The notes: generated from the sequence alone by a model not told the origin. 40,000 bases of DNA from Neocallimastix lanati (nom. inval.) (GCA_016946835.1 JACVTC010000027.1:395001-435000), one strand, 5' to 3'. Shown: positions 13,958-26,185, numbered from the stretch's first letter. A program made the numbers and translations.

Positions 13958-14455
13958 AATAAATAATAAATAATTGAATAATGAATAATGAATAATGAAT
14001 AATGAATAATAAATAATAAATAATAAATAATAAATAATAAATAATAAATAATAAATAATAAATAATAAATAATAAATAATAAATAATAAATAATAAATAA
14101 TAAATAAATAATAAATAATAAATAATAAATAATAAATAATAAATAATAAATAATAAATAATAAATAATAAATAATAAATAATAAATAATAAATAATAAAT
14201 AATAAATAATAAATAATAAATAATAAATAATAAATAATAAATAATAAATAATAAATAATAAATAAATAATAAATAATAAATAATAAATAATAAATAATAA
14301 ATAATAAATAATAAATAATAAATAATAAATAATAAATAATAAATAATAATAATAATATAATAATAAATAATAAATAATAAATAATAATAAATTATGAATA
14401 ATGAATAATAAATAATAATAAATTATGAATAATGAATAATAAATAAATAAATAAC
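13958..14455 (+). repeat. TAATAAA heptanucleotide satellite, block 2
   Basis: About 500 bp, some 65-70 copies, in the same orientation as block 1. Most units are perfect. A TGAATAA variant is clustered at the left end (13977-14010) and reappears near 14394-14435. Three-base or four-base phase slips (AAATAAATAATAA) occur near 14100 and 14260. Confidence 0.92.
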
Positions 14456-15002
14456 TAATTGGAGGTTAATTATTTTTTAAAAAAATTATTTATTACAAGT
14501 AATTAAGTTTATTATCAATATTTAATTATTACAAAATAAACAATTTCATATAAAGTTAAAAATATATCAATAATTGATATATATTAAATTATATTACTAA
14601 TATATTAATGTTATTACGTAGTATTACATAAAATATATTAAATAAATAAATAATAAAAAAAGAAAAAGAAAATGCTCCCTTTATCAATCTTTTTTTTACT
14701 ATAAAATTTTGAAGACCAAAAAAACAAAAAAAATTAAAATAGGTACAATATATTTTTAATATATTACGGCCATATAAAGTTGATTATAATAATGACAATA
14801 AATATAAATTGCAATCCTTTTTTTTTTATAATCAATACAATAGAGTACAAAATTACTTTAAAAGGTTTCTTTAATTTCAACTTCTATATATTATTCTTTG
14901 AATATAATATATTGAAATGTAGTAATGAATTTAATCCAATTTTATTGATTCAGTGATTAATAAAGTATAAAAAAGTGTAATATATACTAAATAGTTAATT
15001 AT

Positions 15003-15350
15003 TATTTAATTATTTATTATAATTATTTAATTATTATTTTATTTATTATTTATTATTTATTATTTATTTATTATCTATTATTTATTATTTATTTATTATT
15101 TATTATTTATTTATTATTTATTATCTATTATTTATTATTTATTATTCAATTATTTATTATTATTTATCTATTTATTATTTATTATTTATTATTTATTATT
15201 TATTATTTATTTATTATTTATTATTTATTTATTATTTATTTATTATTTATTATCTATTATTTATTATTTATTATTCAATTATTTATTATTATTATTTATC
15301 TATTTATTATTTATTAATTATTTATTAATTACTTTTTATTTAATTATTAT
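15003..15350 (-). repeat. TTTATTA heptanucleotide satellite, block 3 (inverted)
   Basis: This is the same 7-bp unit as blocks 1 and 2 but as its reverse complement, TTTATTA, with frequent TTTATTTATTA and TATCTATTA variants. A ~110-bp composite containing TATTCAATTATTTATTATTAT appears twice (about 15143 and 15271), so there is a longer unit within the block. Blocks 2 and 3 face each other across about 550 bp. Confidence 0.88.
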
Positions 15351-15954
15351 TTAATTATTATATATATTTTATATTTTTACCATTATTAACCTTATCATTT
15401 TATTAGTAACAAAAAATCATCAATAATTAATATCTTATAACTCAAAATAATGTTTTATAATATTTAAAATTTAGTGTTTTGACAATTTACATTCATATTT
15501 TAGATAAAATATATTAATTTATTAGTTATTATTTAAAAAAATTGTCTTTAATACAGTAGTAAAGGGTAGTGGTATTATCTAATTATAATTTTCAGTCTCA
15601 TTTGAGAAATATAAGGTCATTTAAATACGAATAAAAAAAAGTATATAATAAAGTTTCTGCTGTTATTATTTCGAAATAATTTTGAATAATAAAAATAATA
15701 ATAATAATAATAATACTAAATAATAAATAAAATGTTTTAAAATAAATATTAAAAAAAGAAAAATTATTTATTCATAATATATATATATCAATAAATTAAT
15801 TCAACTATATTAACCAATAAATTTAAAATAAATCTAAATCTATATTAAATTGCAATTAAATTGCAATATTAAAATCTTTAAAGAAATAGTTTTAAAGTAA
15901 ATATGTTGAAAGATATAATTTTAAATTTCCACGTTTGATTAATCCATTCTTGCT

Positions 15955-16150
15955 AATAATAAATAATAAATAATAAATAATTAAATAATAAATAAATAAA
16001 TAAATAATAAAAATAAATAATAAAAATAAATAATAAATAAATAATAAAAATAAATAATAAATAAATAAATAAATAATAAAAATAAATAATAAATAAATAA
16101 ATAAATAATAAATAATAAATAAATAAATAATTAAATAATAAATAATAATA
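15955..16150 (+). repeat. Mixed TAATAAA / AAAT repeat, block 4
   Basis: Plus-oriented TAATAAA units mixed with AAATAAAT and AATAAAAATAAATAAT composites over about 195 bp. It is more degenerate than block 2. Confidence 0.8.
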
Positions 16151-18558
16151 GTGATAATACTAATACTATAAAAGTATTATAAAAGTATTATTATTGTACA
16201 AATAGAGTTTATGCAACAAACTTTTATGTAAAAAATGGAGGATTTAGTTATGTATAAAGAAAGACCATATTATGTATTTTAATTTTCTAATATTATGTAT
16301 TACATCTTATACACAAATAAAATATAGGTAATATTTTATTCTTTTGTTTAATAATTAAAATACCAGAAATATTTACCTAAGAAAAAAAATTTTTTGCTAT
16401 AGTAATTATAATTGGAACTTAATTTTTATTTCTTTTGTTTTCCATATGAATATATTAATTCTACATAATTATTTTTATATTTAATTTTATGTTTTATTTA
16501 ATTACTACTAGTTTCATTGATATATAGATAGAAATAATCAAAAAGACATATTATATAATAATTAAAAATTGAAGTAGAAAAGGAAAAATAAAGCCATTTA
16601 AATAAACTTTAATTAGTTGGTTTTACTTAACACAATTTATATATAATTAGGTTACTTTTCAGCTTTCTATGATGGGAAAACTCGTAAATGGTAAAAATTT
16701 AAAAATTTTTATTTTTAAAATTAAAAAAGTAATTAAATATAAATAATTAAATATGAATTTTATTATTATTAATTCTCAAAATTTTATTTATTTTTATTTT
16801 TATTTTTATTATTTAATTTTTTTTTTGTTTTTCAATGTTTGACATAAAAAATGCATTATTATAACGTAGAAGAATGTAGTAGAATGTAATTTATAATTAT
16901 ATGTATATATATTTTTTTTTAAATTTTTAATAAATTATTAATATTTTGTATTGATATTTATTATATTTATGATAATAAATCATTTTTGAATATTCTAAAA
17001 AAAATTATATTTATTTACACATATATATTGTTTGTATTAATTTAATTTTGCAAAAAATATAATACATCATAATTTAATTATATATAAATTCATTTATTAA
17101 TTTATAATACAATATATACTAAAAAATATCACAATTAAATTATATAATAAATATATTAACATTTAATTCAATATATAAATTATATTATTGCATTAAATTG
17201 TAACTATATGATACATTTTAATTTTAAATGACATAGATTTTGTTATTTTTTAACATCTCATTAATATATTTATATATTATGAGTATATTTTAATATACTA
17301 GAAATCTTGTTTAAATATACTATATTTTATTTATACAATATAATACTTTTTAATTATTTTATATTTCATTATAAATCTGTATTTAATCCAAAACTTTGAA
17401 AAATAATTGGAAATTAAAATTAACTATAATTCTTAATATTCATTGAATTGTTATAAAATTTTTAATTTAAACAAATAATATTATATAATAAACATTAATA
17501 TATATGATATATATTATAATATATTATTTATATATTATTTTTTTCCGTTTTAAATAAAGATATAAAACAATATGTAAAAGGTAATCAAATATAAAGACTT
17601 TGAGTAATTTATATATTGAAGATTATTATTATATATATATAAAAACATATTTATTATTATAATATTAATTTCAAATGATAATAAATTAACTCTAGGCATA
17701 TCAAGTAATATATTAAGAGTAGTCCAATTTATTTTTTTTTAGTGTAATTAATAATATATTACAATATATTGCAGTTTTTAGAATTTCTCTCATATTTATT
17801 ATAAAACTATAAGAATATATAAGAAATTTATATTAAATATTATATTAATCAATATAATATCAAATAGATTTTATTTAATTGCTAAACTTTATATTATATA
17901 ATACAATAATTTTAAATCTTAAATAAATCATTTAATATAGTTATATATACATATAAATTACATATAAATATCATATATAAATATTGTATATTTATTTATA
18001 TATATTTAATAATACTAGTTTTTTTAGCACTAAAAAAAAATTATGGCATTTACATTATTTATTTAATCATTTATTTATTTTTATAATATTATATTTATTA
18101 TTTTATTTATTTATTTATTTACTTTATATAATAGTTCTTAAAATAATTAATAGGAATAGTTATTTGTTATTTGTATGGTAGATTAATATTAATTATAATA
18201 ATAATTAAATTATTTTATATATTTTTATATTATTTATGGTTTTATTATATGAAATATTATAGTATTAGTTTTATCCTAATTTTTTTTTATTTAATTTAAA
18301 TTAATATATATATACATAAATATTTACTACCTATTTTTATTTTTTTTACTTTTTTTTTTTTTTTTTTTTTTTTTGTGTAAAAAAAACCTTCTTTTATAAA
18401 ATAGATAAATATTTTTTTTTTCTTCTTTAAAAATAAAACTTTTTTTTTTTTCATCTTTAAAATATATATTTACGTAGTTATTAATTTTGTTTTTATTTAT
18501 TACAAATTATAAACATAGTTAAAAGTACAAAGGGAAAAAGAAGGGAAAAAAAGGAAAA

Positions 18559-18617
18559 GAAAAATCAAAATCAAAAATTAAAAATCAAAATATCAAAAAT
18601 CAAAAATCAAATCAATA
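18559..18617. repeat. AAAAATC-type short tandem repeat upstream of the Vtc4-like gene
   Basis: Six to eight imperfect copies of (A)3-5TC over about 58 bp, roughly 750 bp upstream of the start codon at 19365. It stands out because of its regularly spaced C residues in otherwise C-poor DNA. Confidence 0.65.
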
Positions 18618-19364
18618 AATAGTAAATAATAATATATACATTTTTGACAAGTAAGAAATGCTTAATTTAAAAAATATGATACAAATATTATATTAATACT
18701 TTTAAATTTCATGATGTTAAATAATAAAATTATTAATTTAAAATAAAAAAAAGTAGAAAATATACCAAAATGAAGTTTTATAATTCTTTTATTTGATTAA
18801 ATAGATTAACTTTTAAATTTTTAAATTAAATAAATATATTATGATAATAATAAAAATATAAACAAAATAAAATAAAAATAAAAATTATTATTTTTATTTT
18901 CTATTTGATATTAATTTTTTTCTTTAAATCGTAGAAATAGAATTTATTATTTAATTATATTATATTAATATATTGTTTAAATTTAAAATATATTATTAAT
19001 TTTTTTCATTTATTTATTTATTTTTTTATTACATATATATTATATATTTTAATCGGAATATCTTAAATAAAAATTATAACCACAATCAAACAATTCAACT
19101 ATTTTTCAATTATTATAAATCTATTATTATAAACAAACAAATAAACAAAAAAAAAATATAAAATATAAAATGGTATTCCTTTTGAAAATTTATGTTGGCT
19201 CATAAAACTTTTCATAATTTATATATAAAATTAATGAATTATGCATAAACAATAAAATAAATAATTTAATATATAATACTATTAATATAAAAATAAATTT
19301 TGGAAAAATATAGTTAAAAAAATAATCAATTTAATATAATTAAATATATATAAAATTAATCACC

Positions 19365-21317
19365 ATGCCTTTTATGAAAGAATATGAATACTGTAAAATT
19401 AATAAGTGGGAATCTTATTATACCGATCAAGATGCTTTAGAAAAAGCTATTGGTTATGATGGACGTGCAGCTGCTCCACCAGAAATTGTTAAACAATTAA
19501 ATAGTCAATTTCGTAAGCCAGTTACTTTTATTAAAGCTGTGTTAGAAAGATTACATGCTGCTGTTGGTGAATATGAAACTATGGTTCAACAAGAAAATAA
19601 TAGAAGAGTTGAAGTTAATGGTCAAGTTTTATCTGGACCAAGCTATTGGAAGTATATGTTAGATGAAGTTGAAGCTGTTACTTTAGATTTATGTCTTTTA
19701 GAAAAATTCACTGCTTCTCATAGAAGATTAATGGAAGCTATTAATGCTGCATTATCTCAAAGTGGTGTTTTAGATATTAAAATTAGTGATACCATGGAAC
19801 AAATTTGGGCTGATCTTTTCTTAGATAAAACTGTTGTTAACGATATCTTAACAAAGTTAAGTATTATTTATAATTTAATTCGTAATGCAGGTGATTTAAA
19901 TAAGGAAAAGAAGAAGTTAAGTAACCAAAACTTCGTTAGAAAGTCTATTAAATATTGGGTACACCCAGATTACGTAACTGAATTAAAGGCTCTTATTCTT
20001 CGTCACCTTCCAATTAACGTTTTCAAGCCAAAGGATGGTAGTTCTTACAACCCAGCTATTTCTTCAATTTACTATGATAACAGTAATATGGGTTTATATA
20101 TGGGTCGTCTTTTAAAGACTGATCAAGCTATCGCTATTCGTTACCGTTGGTATGGTGATGTTACTAATAAGGAAATTTTCGCTGAACGTAAGACTCACCA
20201 CGAAGATTGGACCGGTGATAACAGTGTTAAGCAAAGATTTGCTTTAGATGAATGTAATGTTAATGCATTCAACGCTGGTCAATACACTATGGATGCTAAG
20301 ATTCGTCAATATCGTGCTGAAGGTAAGAAAACTGAAAAGGAAATTAACGAAATTGAAACTCTTTCTCGTGAATACCAAAAAGCTATTAAAGAAAGACGTT
20401 TAGTTCCAACTATGAGAACATTCTATAACCGTACTGCTTTCCAATTGCCAGATGATGCTAGAGTACGTATTTCTTTAGATACAGAATTATCTTTCATTCG
20501 TGAAGATGAAGGTAGAGCTAAGGGTAACTGGCGTCGTACTGATATTGGTATTAACTGGCCATTCGAAGAATTAAAGGAAAATGAAATTTGTCGTTTCCCA
20601 TACGCTGTTCTCGAAGTTAAGTTACAAACTCACGTAGGTCAAGAACCACCAGCTTGGGTTACTGAAATCCAAAACAGTCACTTGGTTGAAGAAACTCCAA
20701 AGTTCTCTAAGTTCTGTCACGGTTGTGCTACCTTAATTCCACATCGTATTCCACGTAATCCATATTGGTTCAACCAAATGCATATTGATATTCGTGCTCC
20801 AATTCATGTACCAACTGTTATTGAAAATACTCCAACCAAGGTCTTCCTTCCATTTGATCCAAGTACTCGTGAAGAAAATAATCCAGATATTCAAATTAAG
20901 ATTGGTCAAATGAAAAAGAAGGAAAGAAAAATTAAGAGACCAACTCGTGTCGAACCAAAGGTTCACATGGCTAATGAAAGAATTTTCTTACAATATATGA
21001 ATATTGGTATTTTATTAGCAGGTTGTTCACTTTCTTTAATTATGTATGGTGTTTCCAAGACTTCTTACAAATTATTCCAACACAGTATGTTCCAATTCAT
21101 TGGTATAACTTCAGTTATATATACTTTTGTTGGTTTATTATTCATGATCTATTCATTATCTGTTTATCATAAGAGAGCTATGAAAATTACTAGAAATCCA
21201 AACCGTGATCCATTAGATAATACAAAGGGTATTTACATTATCTTTGCACTTGTATTGTTAGCTATCATTCTTAACTTAATTATGTTATTTATTAAACCAA
21301 GTGAAGAAATTAATTAA
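19365..21317 (+). CDS. VTC4: Vacuolar transporter chaperone 4-like polyphosphate polymerase
   Basis: An intronless 650-residue frame. Residues 1-185 occupy the place of the SPX domain (W15..YY..D..ALEKAI at its head) but lack the usual KKHDK helix. Residues 190-475 are the VTC tunnel domain that makes inorganic polyphosphate from ATP. Visible motifs are KYWVHP (Lys196), IRYRWYG (Arg259, Arg261), ERKTHHEDWTG (274-284), RTFYNRTAFQLP (351-362), RVRISLDTE (366-374), FPYAVLEVKLQT (Glu417, Lys419) and PKFSKF (445-450). These match the basic and metal-binding positions of yeast Vtc4, so activity is expected. About 70 linker residues lead to RVEPKVHMANER and three membrane spans (about 542-645) of the DUF202/Vtc1 type, placing it in vacuole-like membranes. 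The start context CACCATGCC and the abrupt change in base composition support this ATG. It could instead be named Vtc2/3-like, but the retained catalytic residues favour Vtc4. Confidence 0.93.
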   Translation: MPFMKEYEYCKINKWESYYTDQDALEKAIGYDGRAAAPPEIVKQLNSQFRKPVTFIKAVLERLHAAVGEYETMVQQENNRRVEVNGQVLSGPSYWKYMLDEVEAVTLDLCLLEKFTASHRRLMEAINAALSQSGVLDIKISDTMEQIWADLFLDKTVVNDILTKLSIIYNLIRNAGDLNKEKKKLSNQNFVRKSIKYWVHPDYVTELKALILRHLPINVFKPKDGSSYNPAISSIYYDNSNMGLYMGRLLKTDQAIAIRYRWYGDVTNKEIFAERKTHHEDWTGDNSVKQRFALDECNVNAFNAGQYTMDAKIRQYRAEGKKTEKEINEIETLSREYQKAIKERRLVPTMRTFYNRTAFQLPDDARVRISLDTELSFIREDEGRAKGNWRRTDIGINWPFEELKENEICRFPYAVLEVKLQTHVGQEPPAWVTEIQNSHLVEETPKFSKFCHGCATLIPHRIPRNPYWFNQMHIDIRAPIHVPTVIENTPTKVFLPFDPSTREENNPDIQIKIGQMKKKERKIKRPTRVEPKVHMANERIFLQYMNIGILLAGCSLSLIMYGVSKTSYKLFQHSMFQFIGITSVIYTFVGLLFMIYSLSVYHKRAMKITRNPNRDPLDNTKGIYIIFALVLLAIILNLIMLFIKPSEEIN

Positions 21318-21540
21318 GAAGTTATATAAATATAATTTTTTAATTAAATAATTAAATCATAATAATAATAAAAAAAAAAAAAATACAAATAAAATATATA
21401 ATAAATTATTCTCATATCATTTAGTTTATAATTTCTTTTTAATTTTTTTTTTTTTTTTTTTTTAATTCTATTTTTAAAGTTATTTTATTTTTTTTTTCTT
21501 TTAAAAAAAAATGAAAAAAAAAAAGAAGTATGTAAAAAAG

Positions 21541-21579
<39 letters not shown>

Positions 21580-21897
21580 AAAAGAAAAGTTTTTTATATA
21601 TAAATATAAAATTTAATTATAATAAATAAATAATCTATTCTTTTTTATTAATCATTTATATATTAACTAAAATTAATACTTTTACTAATTATAAAATAAA
21701 TAAATTAAAACAAAAAATAACCAACAAAAAAAAGTTAATCAATAATAAAAACAAAAAAGCTAAAAAAAAAAAAAATTCAGAAATTAAACTTTAATAAAGT
21801 ATAATTAAATAAAAAAAAAAAAAAAAAAAAAAAAGGAAGAAAAAAAAAAGATAAAATAAAAATTAGTAAATAAATAAGTAAATAAATAAATTATTAG

Positions 21898-21935
<38 letters not shown>

Positions 21936-22014
21936 AAAAAAAAATTTTTTTTTTTATAATAAATAAATAAAATTAATAAAATATAATTATTATATAATTA
22001 TTATATTAATCTTT

Positions 22015-22045
<31 letters not shown>

Positions 22046-22147
22046 TTTATTATTATTTTATCGAAGTTAACTAAAAAATATTGTTTTTTTTTTATAAACC
22101 TATAAAATAAATAAATAAAAAATATTATAAAAAAAAATATTATTAAT
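21318..22147. other. 3' flank of the Vtc4-like gene, rich in poly(A) runs
   Basis: No gene is seen. Long homopolymers include a 37-base A run (21541-21577), a 36-base A run (21898-21933) and T runs near 21445 and 22019. The 3' UTR and polyadenylation site of the Vtc4-like gene must lie in the first part, but A-richness hides a specific signal. Confidence 0.6.
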
Positions 22148-22197
22148 AAAATTTAAGTATTTAGAAAGCTAGTTGGCTTTCTAAATATTTAAATTTT
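22148..22197. repeat. 21-bp near-perfect inverted repeat (hairpin)
   Basis: The left arm at 22148-22168 (ending TATTTAGAAAG) and the right arm at 22177-22197 (starting CTTTCTAAATA) are reverse complements over 21 bp with one mismatch, which would be a G-U pair in plus-strand RNA. The 8-base loop CTAGTTGG could extend the stem by two more pairs. It lies about 80 bp before the first recognisable sequence of LINE relic C. Confidence 0.8.
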
Positions 22198-22279
22198 AAA
22201 TTTTGATTTTATATATAATTTTTTTTTTTTTTTTTTTTTTAAAAAAATGGAGAAACTCTGTAATGTATTATCTCTGATT

Positions 22280-23400
22280 TACTTAAGAGATATCTCTATC
22301 TCGTTGTAGACGTCATGCATGGGATAAAGAAAGTAAAATTTTAGCTGACAAATTAGATAAATTTCCATCAAATAAAGTTATTTTAAACTTTTAATGGGAT
22401 AGAGATATGGCAGGAAAATCAATCAAAGCTAAGGCTTATAAAAAATAATAATTTTGAGAAAAGTAGAGAGTATCTTAAGCTAAATTATAAATATCCTGAA
22501 TTTAGCATTGGCTTCTGATGGGTACTTCGTGCCAGATGTGGATATAAATTCGATGCTCGTGTTGCCAAAGCCGCCAAAATAATTGAAGAAGACTGTCCTG
22601 AAAGGTGTCCTTGTTGTTATAGAAAAAAATAGTAATCCTCGATTGGAACATTGGTTTTCTAAATGCTATCTTTTCCTTGAATTTCGAATGAAATATTTTT
22701 AAGGATATTGAAATTCTTAATGAAATATTTTATATTATTTCTAAATATTGTTCAATATCTAATAGTTAATGTAGACACTGTTTTCACAGATAGGAATAAT
22801 ATAGAACTAAGTTCTGATTCTGATAGTTAGTAATGAAGTATATAATATTAATAATAATTAATAATATTAATCATAGAAAATAATATTGTTAATAATAATA
22901 GAAATAGTGATAGTGAAAATAGAAAATATTAATATTAGTAATAGTGAAAATTATAATATCGTTATTTCTAATTTAGTAAATAGTTCAATTGGTGAAAATC
23001 GTGGTTAATTTAAGTAATTTTCTGAATAATGAGTGTGTAAATATATAGGTGACGGTGGTACCGATTATATAACTTTCTTCTTGGTGGAAGGGATGCTGAC
23101 ATAATTAGATTTAAATTATAAAAAAGGAATGGGATATTTTGGTTTAAGAATCAAATCATTTCTGGTGATTATTCATAAAAAAAACACCCCATTCTTGGTG
23201 CGATCTGCGGCTCTCCTTACAGAAGTTATGCCCCAGGCTATTACTCCGCAAGGGTTACTATTCCGAAAAGTATAAGCACAACCTAACCGGGAGTGTCAAC
23301 GCTGAAAATGCAAATAAGACTGGCTAGCAGGGGCCAATGCCTCTGAAGGAGAAAACCATAATTTCTTTCAAGATAGACAATTCAAACCCTAATCTATAAG
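22280..23400 (+). pseudogene. Non-LTR retrotransposon relic C (C-terminal zinc motif to end)
   Basis: From 22290 onward the sequence aligns clearly with relic B from about 10300 (shared TTGTAGACGT, ATGCATG, GATAAAGAAAGTAAAA, GATAAATTTCCATCAAA). The frame from about 22535 encodes CGYKFDARVAKAAKIIEED then CPERCPCC, the C-terminal zinc motif, followed by a broken EHWF-type segment. After an Asn-rich tail, a frame from about 23120 to 23318 runs through three internal stops and includes KLCPRLLLRKGYYSEKYKHN. The final 200 bases are distinctly G+C-rich. Compared with B, frames differ by many single-base indels, so both copies are dead. It has lost everything upstream of the basic/zinc region. Confidence 0.7.
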
Positions 23401-23570
23401 GAGATGAGGTTCGTTGCCAATGAACTTTTTTCTGAATTTATTTATACACTTTTTTATTTATACACTTTTATTTTTTTGATTATTACTTTTTATTTCACAT
23501 ACGTTACTATTTCATTTATTATTTATGTTCAAATTGGACAAATAATATTTATTTATTTTATTAATTTTGT

Positions 23571-23601
<31 letters not shown>

Positions 23602-23759
23602 CTTCTTCTTCTATTGAGCAAGAGTAAGTTTGGAATTCAATTTTTATTTTTTATTCAATTTTTATTTTAGTGACAATAAGCGTCTCTAAAATATTCACAT
23701 TTTTCTATTGGATTTTTTCTGGATTGGACGAATAAAATGTGGATTTAAATTTGATGTGA
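23401..23759. other. Junction between LINE relics C and D
   Basis: T-rich sequence with a 25-base T run near 23573. The open frame at 23404-23670 translates to a Phe/Leu/Ile string from T-rich DNA, and I do not call it a gene. Confidence 0.5.
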
Positions 23760-24232
23760 AATCTTTTATACTAAAAGTACATTTGTGTCAGATGATCTAA
23801 AATATGGTGTTAATATTGGAAGAAAAAAGGGTTGTGGTGGACTCTTTGCTGATGATGTTGTTCTCATTGCTTCAAGTGCAAAAAAATTTAGAAAAATTAT
23901 TAAAAAAAAAAAAAAAAAAAAGGTACATACATGGGTTAATTTAAATGAAATGACTTTTGGTATTGAAAAATGGGCAACTATGGTTATAAAACCAATGAAC
24001 TTTCAATCTCCTCCAAAAAAAAAAAAAAACTATAGTGACTCAACCTTCTATTTAGGAATGAATACTACTCCTAAAGTTTTTAGTTATATTTATCTTGGTA
24101 TTCCTTTTTTCAGATGATCTCTTATAGGAACACATTTATATGACCGATCTTTTTCTTTTATAAAAATTTTTTTTCCAGTATTCTATCTTCATCTGATAAT
24201 TTTAAAATTATAGATGCTTTTTTTTTACTTTT

Positions 24233-24265
<33 letters not shown>

Positions 24266-25720
24266 AGTAATATTTATTATCTTAATTCATATCTATTTTT
24301 TCTAGTCATCATTAATTAATTCACTCAGTCAAATGTTAGATCATCTACTTATTCTATTTGCTATGTCTCTAAACGATAATTTATTATTACTCACTTTTTA
24401 TGAATGGTTTAGCTGGTAATTGTTTTAGTTTTTAATTCTTAAAGCATAATCTTGATATCGTTCGTAATTTCAATGCTCATGCACCTTTATTAGATTGTTA
24501 CTTATGGATTGGTGGAGATTGATTTCTTTTCCTTCTTAAAGGTACTTTAATGTCGATAATAAATTTGGAAGATAGGAGACAAAATTATCATCGTATTGAA
24601 CATGATATAACTCATTCTACTTATACTGATTCCTTTACCACTTTTTCACATATTATTGTCTATGAAAATGAATGGTTATTAAAAAAAAAAAAATGTAAGC
24701 CAGATAATCCTTTATTAAATAACTTGCGAAAGTATATGAAAGGTAGTTGACGTAGAACTCAAATACTCTAAATATCGTAAACCTCGATTATATGAACTGG
24801 AAGAAAGGTATCTTCTTCATAAAATAATATAGTACTAAACCAATATAGAGAGTATTTAAATGAATATTGTTAAATTTAGTGTTATTTCATTAAATTTCAA
24901 AACATACATTATCGTTAGAAAGAAGAAAAAAAGTTAATACTAATGTATTTATTTGTGATCGAGATAATCTTTTTTTTTTTTTTTTTTTTTTTTTCGAATA
25001 TAATGAAGAAAAGATATATATATTTAAAATATGGAACTTATATACCTTTTAAGCGTGATTCATTACTATTAATTATTACTCATACTACATGACTGATGAT
25101 TGATTGATAATCAAATCTTAAGTCATGTTTATAGAGTTTTATTATTCAATGTTACTCCAAGTGATTGTTTTAATATTATCTTCCCCCAAGAATTCTTTAA
25201 TTTTAACAATCCATTACTTTATTTTGATGACCTGAAATTTGTTCTTGGTTGAACTTAGTGCTTCATCTCTTACTTTTCTGATCTTCGATTGTTTCATGGA
25301 AGAAATGATTACTTACCTCTCTGATTATGATATTTACATTGTTAATTATATGCGCTCTCAGTATTGACAAATCGGATTGAATATTTTAGCCAAATTATAT
25401 ATTTTAAATTTTACTATGAATAACTCGTTATAAAACATACTAACGAAACATAATTATACCTACTGAGTGCCAGAGTGATTTGTTAGTTGGGAAGGTATTG
25501 AATACTAAAATAGGCTAGATGGATTAACGTCTTTTAGAATATGGCCAGAAATATTTCACAATTAGAAAATGTATATTATAATAATCCAAAAAAAATTCTT
25601 AAAACTTTTGATGAAAAATTTCGTACAGATGAATGAATAAAACTATGGATGGTTGTAAGAATAAAAAGCTTATTGTTTCAAATCCATCATCTGCTTTAGG
25701 TTAATTATGTTTTGATCTTA
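23760..25720 (+). pseudogene. Non-LTR retrotransposon relic D (RT catalytic loop onward)
   Basis: The frame 23785-24117 encodes a reverse-transcriptase palm fragment: KYGVNIGRKKGCGGLFADDVV, with an intact FADD at 23845-23856, then NEMTFGIEKWATMVI and YLGIPF (about 24090). FADD and the following 'MTFGI..WATM' block are typical of LINE reverse transcriptases and match the degraded version in relic B (9596-9722). Two A runs (23900-23921 and 24015-24029) sit within this frame and add Lys residues absent from the family pattern. Beyond 24117 similarity fades into stop-rich sequence of mixed composition, including 24550-24750 (EDRRQNYHRIEHDI...) and up to about 25720. The right end is approximate. 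The element lacks its 5' half. Confidence 0.65.
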
Positions 25721-26098
25721 TAAGCTTAATAGTATATTATGTACCATGGAAAATTTATTTAAAATATATATATACATATATATATATATTTGAATAAATT
25801 TTCCTTAGTACTAAAGCTAATTGATAATTAAAGTATTTATTAATTTTTATTTCAAGGAAAGAATATACTACAATATATTATAATTTATTAAGTATGGAAT
25901 AGTTTTTTTTTTTTTTTTTTTATACTTTATTATTTTATTTTTTATATTATTTTCTGTATTTTTTTATGTGCAAATAAAATAACATTTTAATAATATATTA
26001 TTAATATATTAATTATAATATATATAATATATTAATAATATATATTAAATATATATTTGTCTTTTTAAAAAAAAACATGTCAAAATTTTTGAAGTTTA

Positions 26099-26139
26099 TA
26101 ATAAATAATAATAATAATAAATAATAATAATAATAATAA

Positions 26140-26185
<46 letters not shown>

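Larger units (their letters stand above)
11126..19364. other. 8.2-kb AT-rich spacer with heptanucleotide satellites
   Basis: I see no coding region, tRNA or rRNA. The stretch holds A/T homopolymers and three TAATAAA-type blocks described separately. The last kilobase is the upstream region of the Vtc4-like gene, with pyrimidine runs at 18340-18374 and 18411-18452. Open frames such as 17984-18181 are simple translations of A/T-rich DNA. Confidence 0.6.

Noticed and set aside
12895-14455. Regular short repeats resembling an array
   Set aside because: The 7-bp units are contiguous without unique spacers, so this is a satellite, not a CRISPR array; it is also not a known telomere repeat.
18340-19364. 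Specific promoter elements for the Vtc4-like gene
   Set aside because: TATA-like strings occur everywhere at this base composition, so no individual site can be supported.
20733-20966. Minus-strand open frame in the Vtc4-like gene
   Set aside because: Antisense shadow of the conserved VTC coding sequence.
23404-23670. Plus-strand open frame of 88 codons after relic C
   Set aside because: Mostly Phe/Leu/Ile from T-rich DNA including a T homopolymer; no conserved segment.
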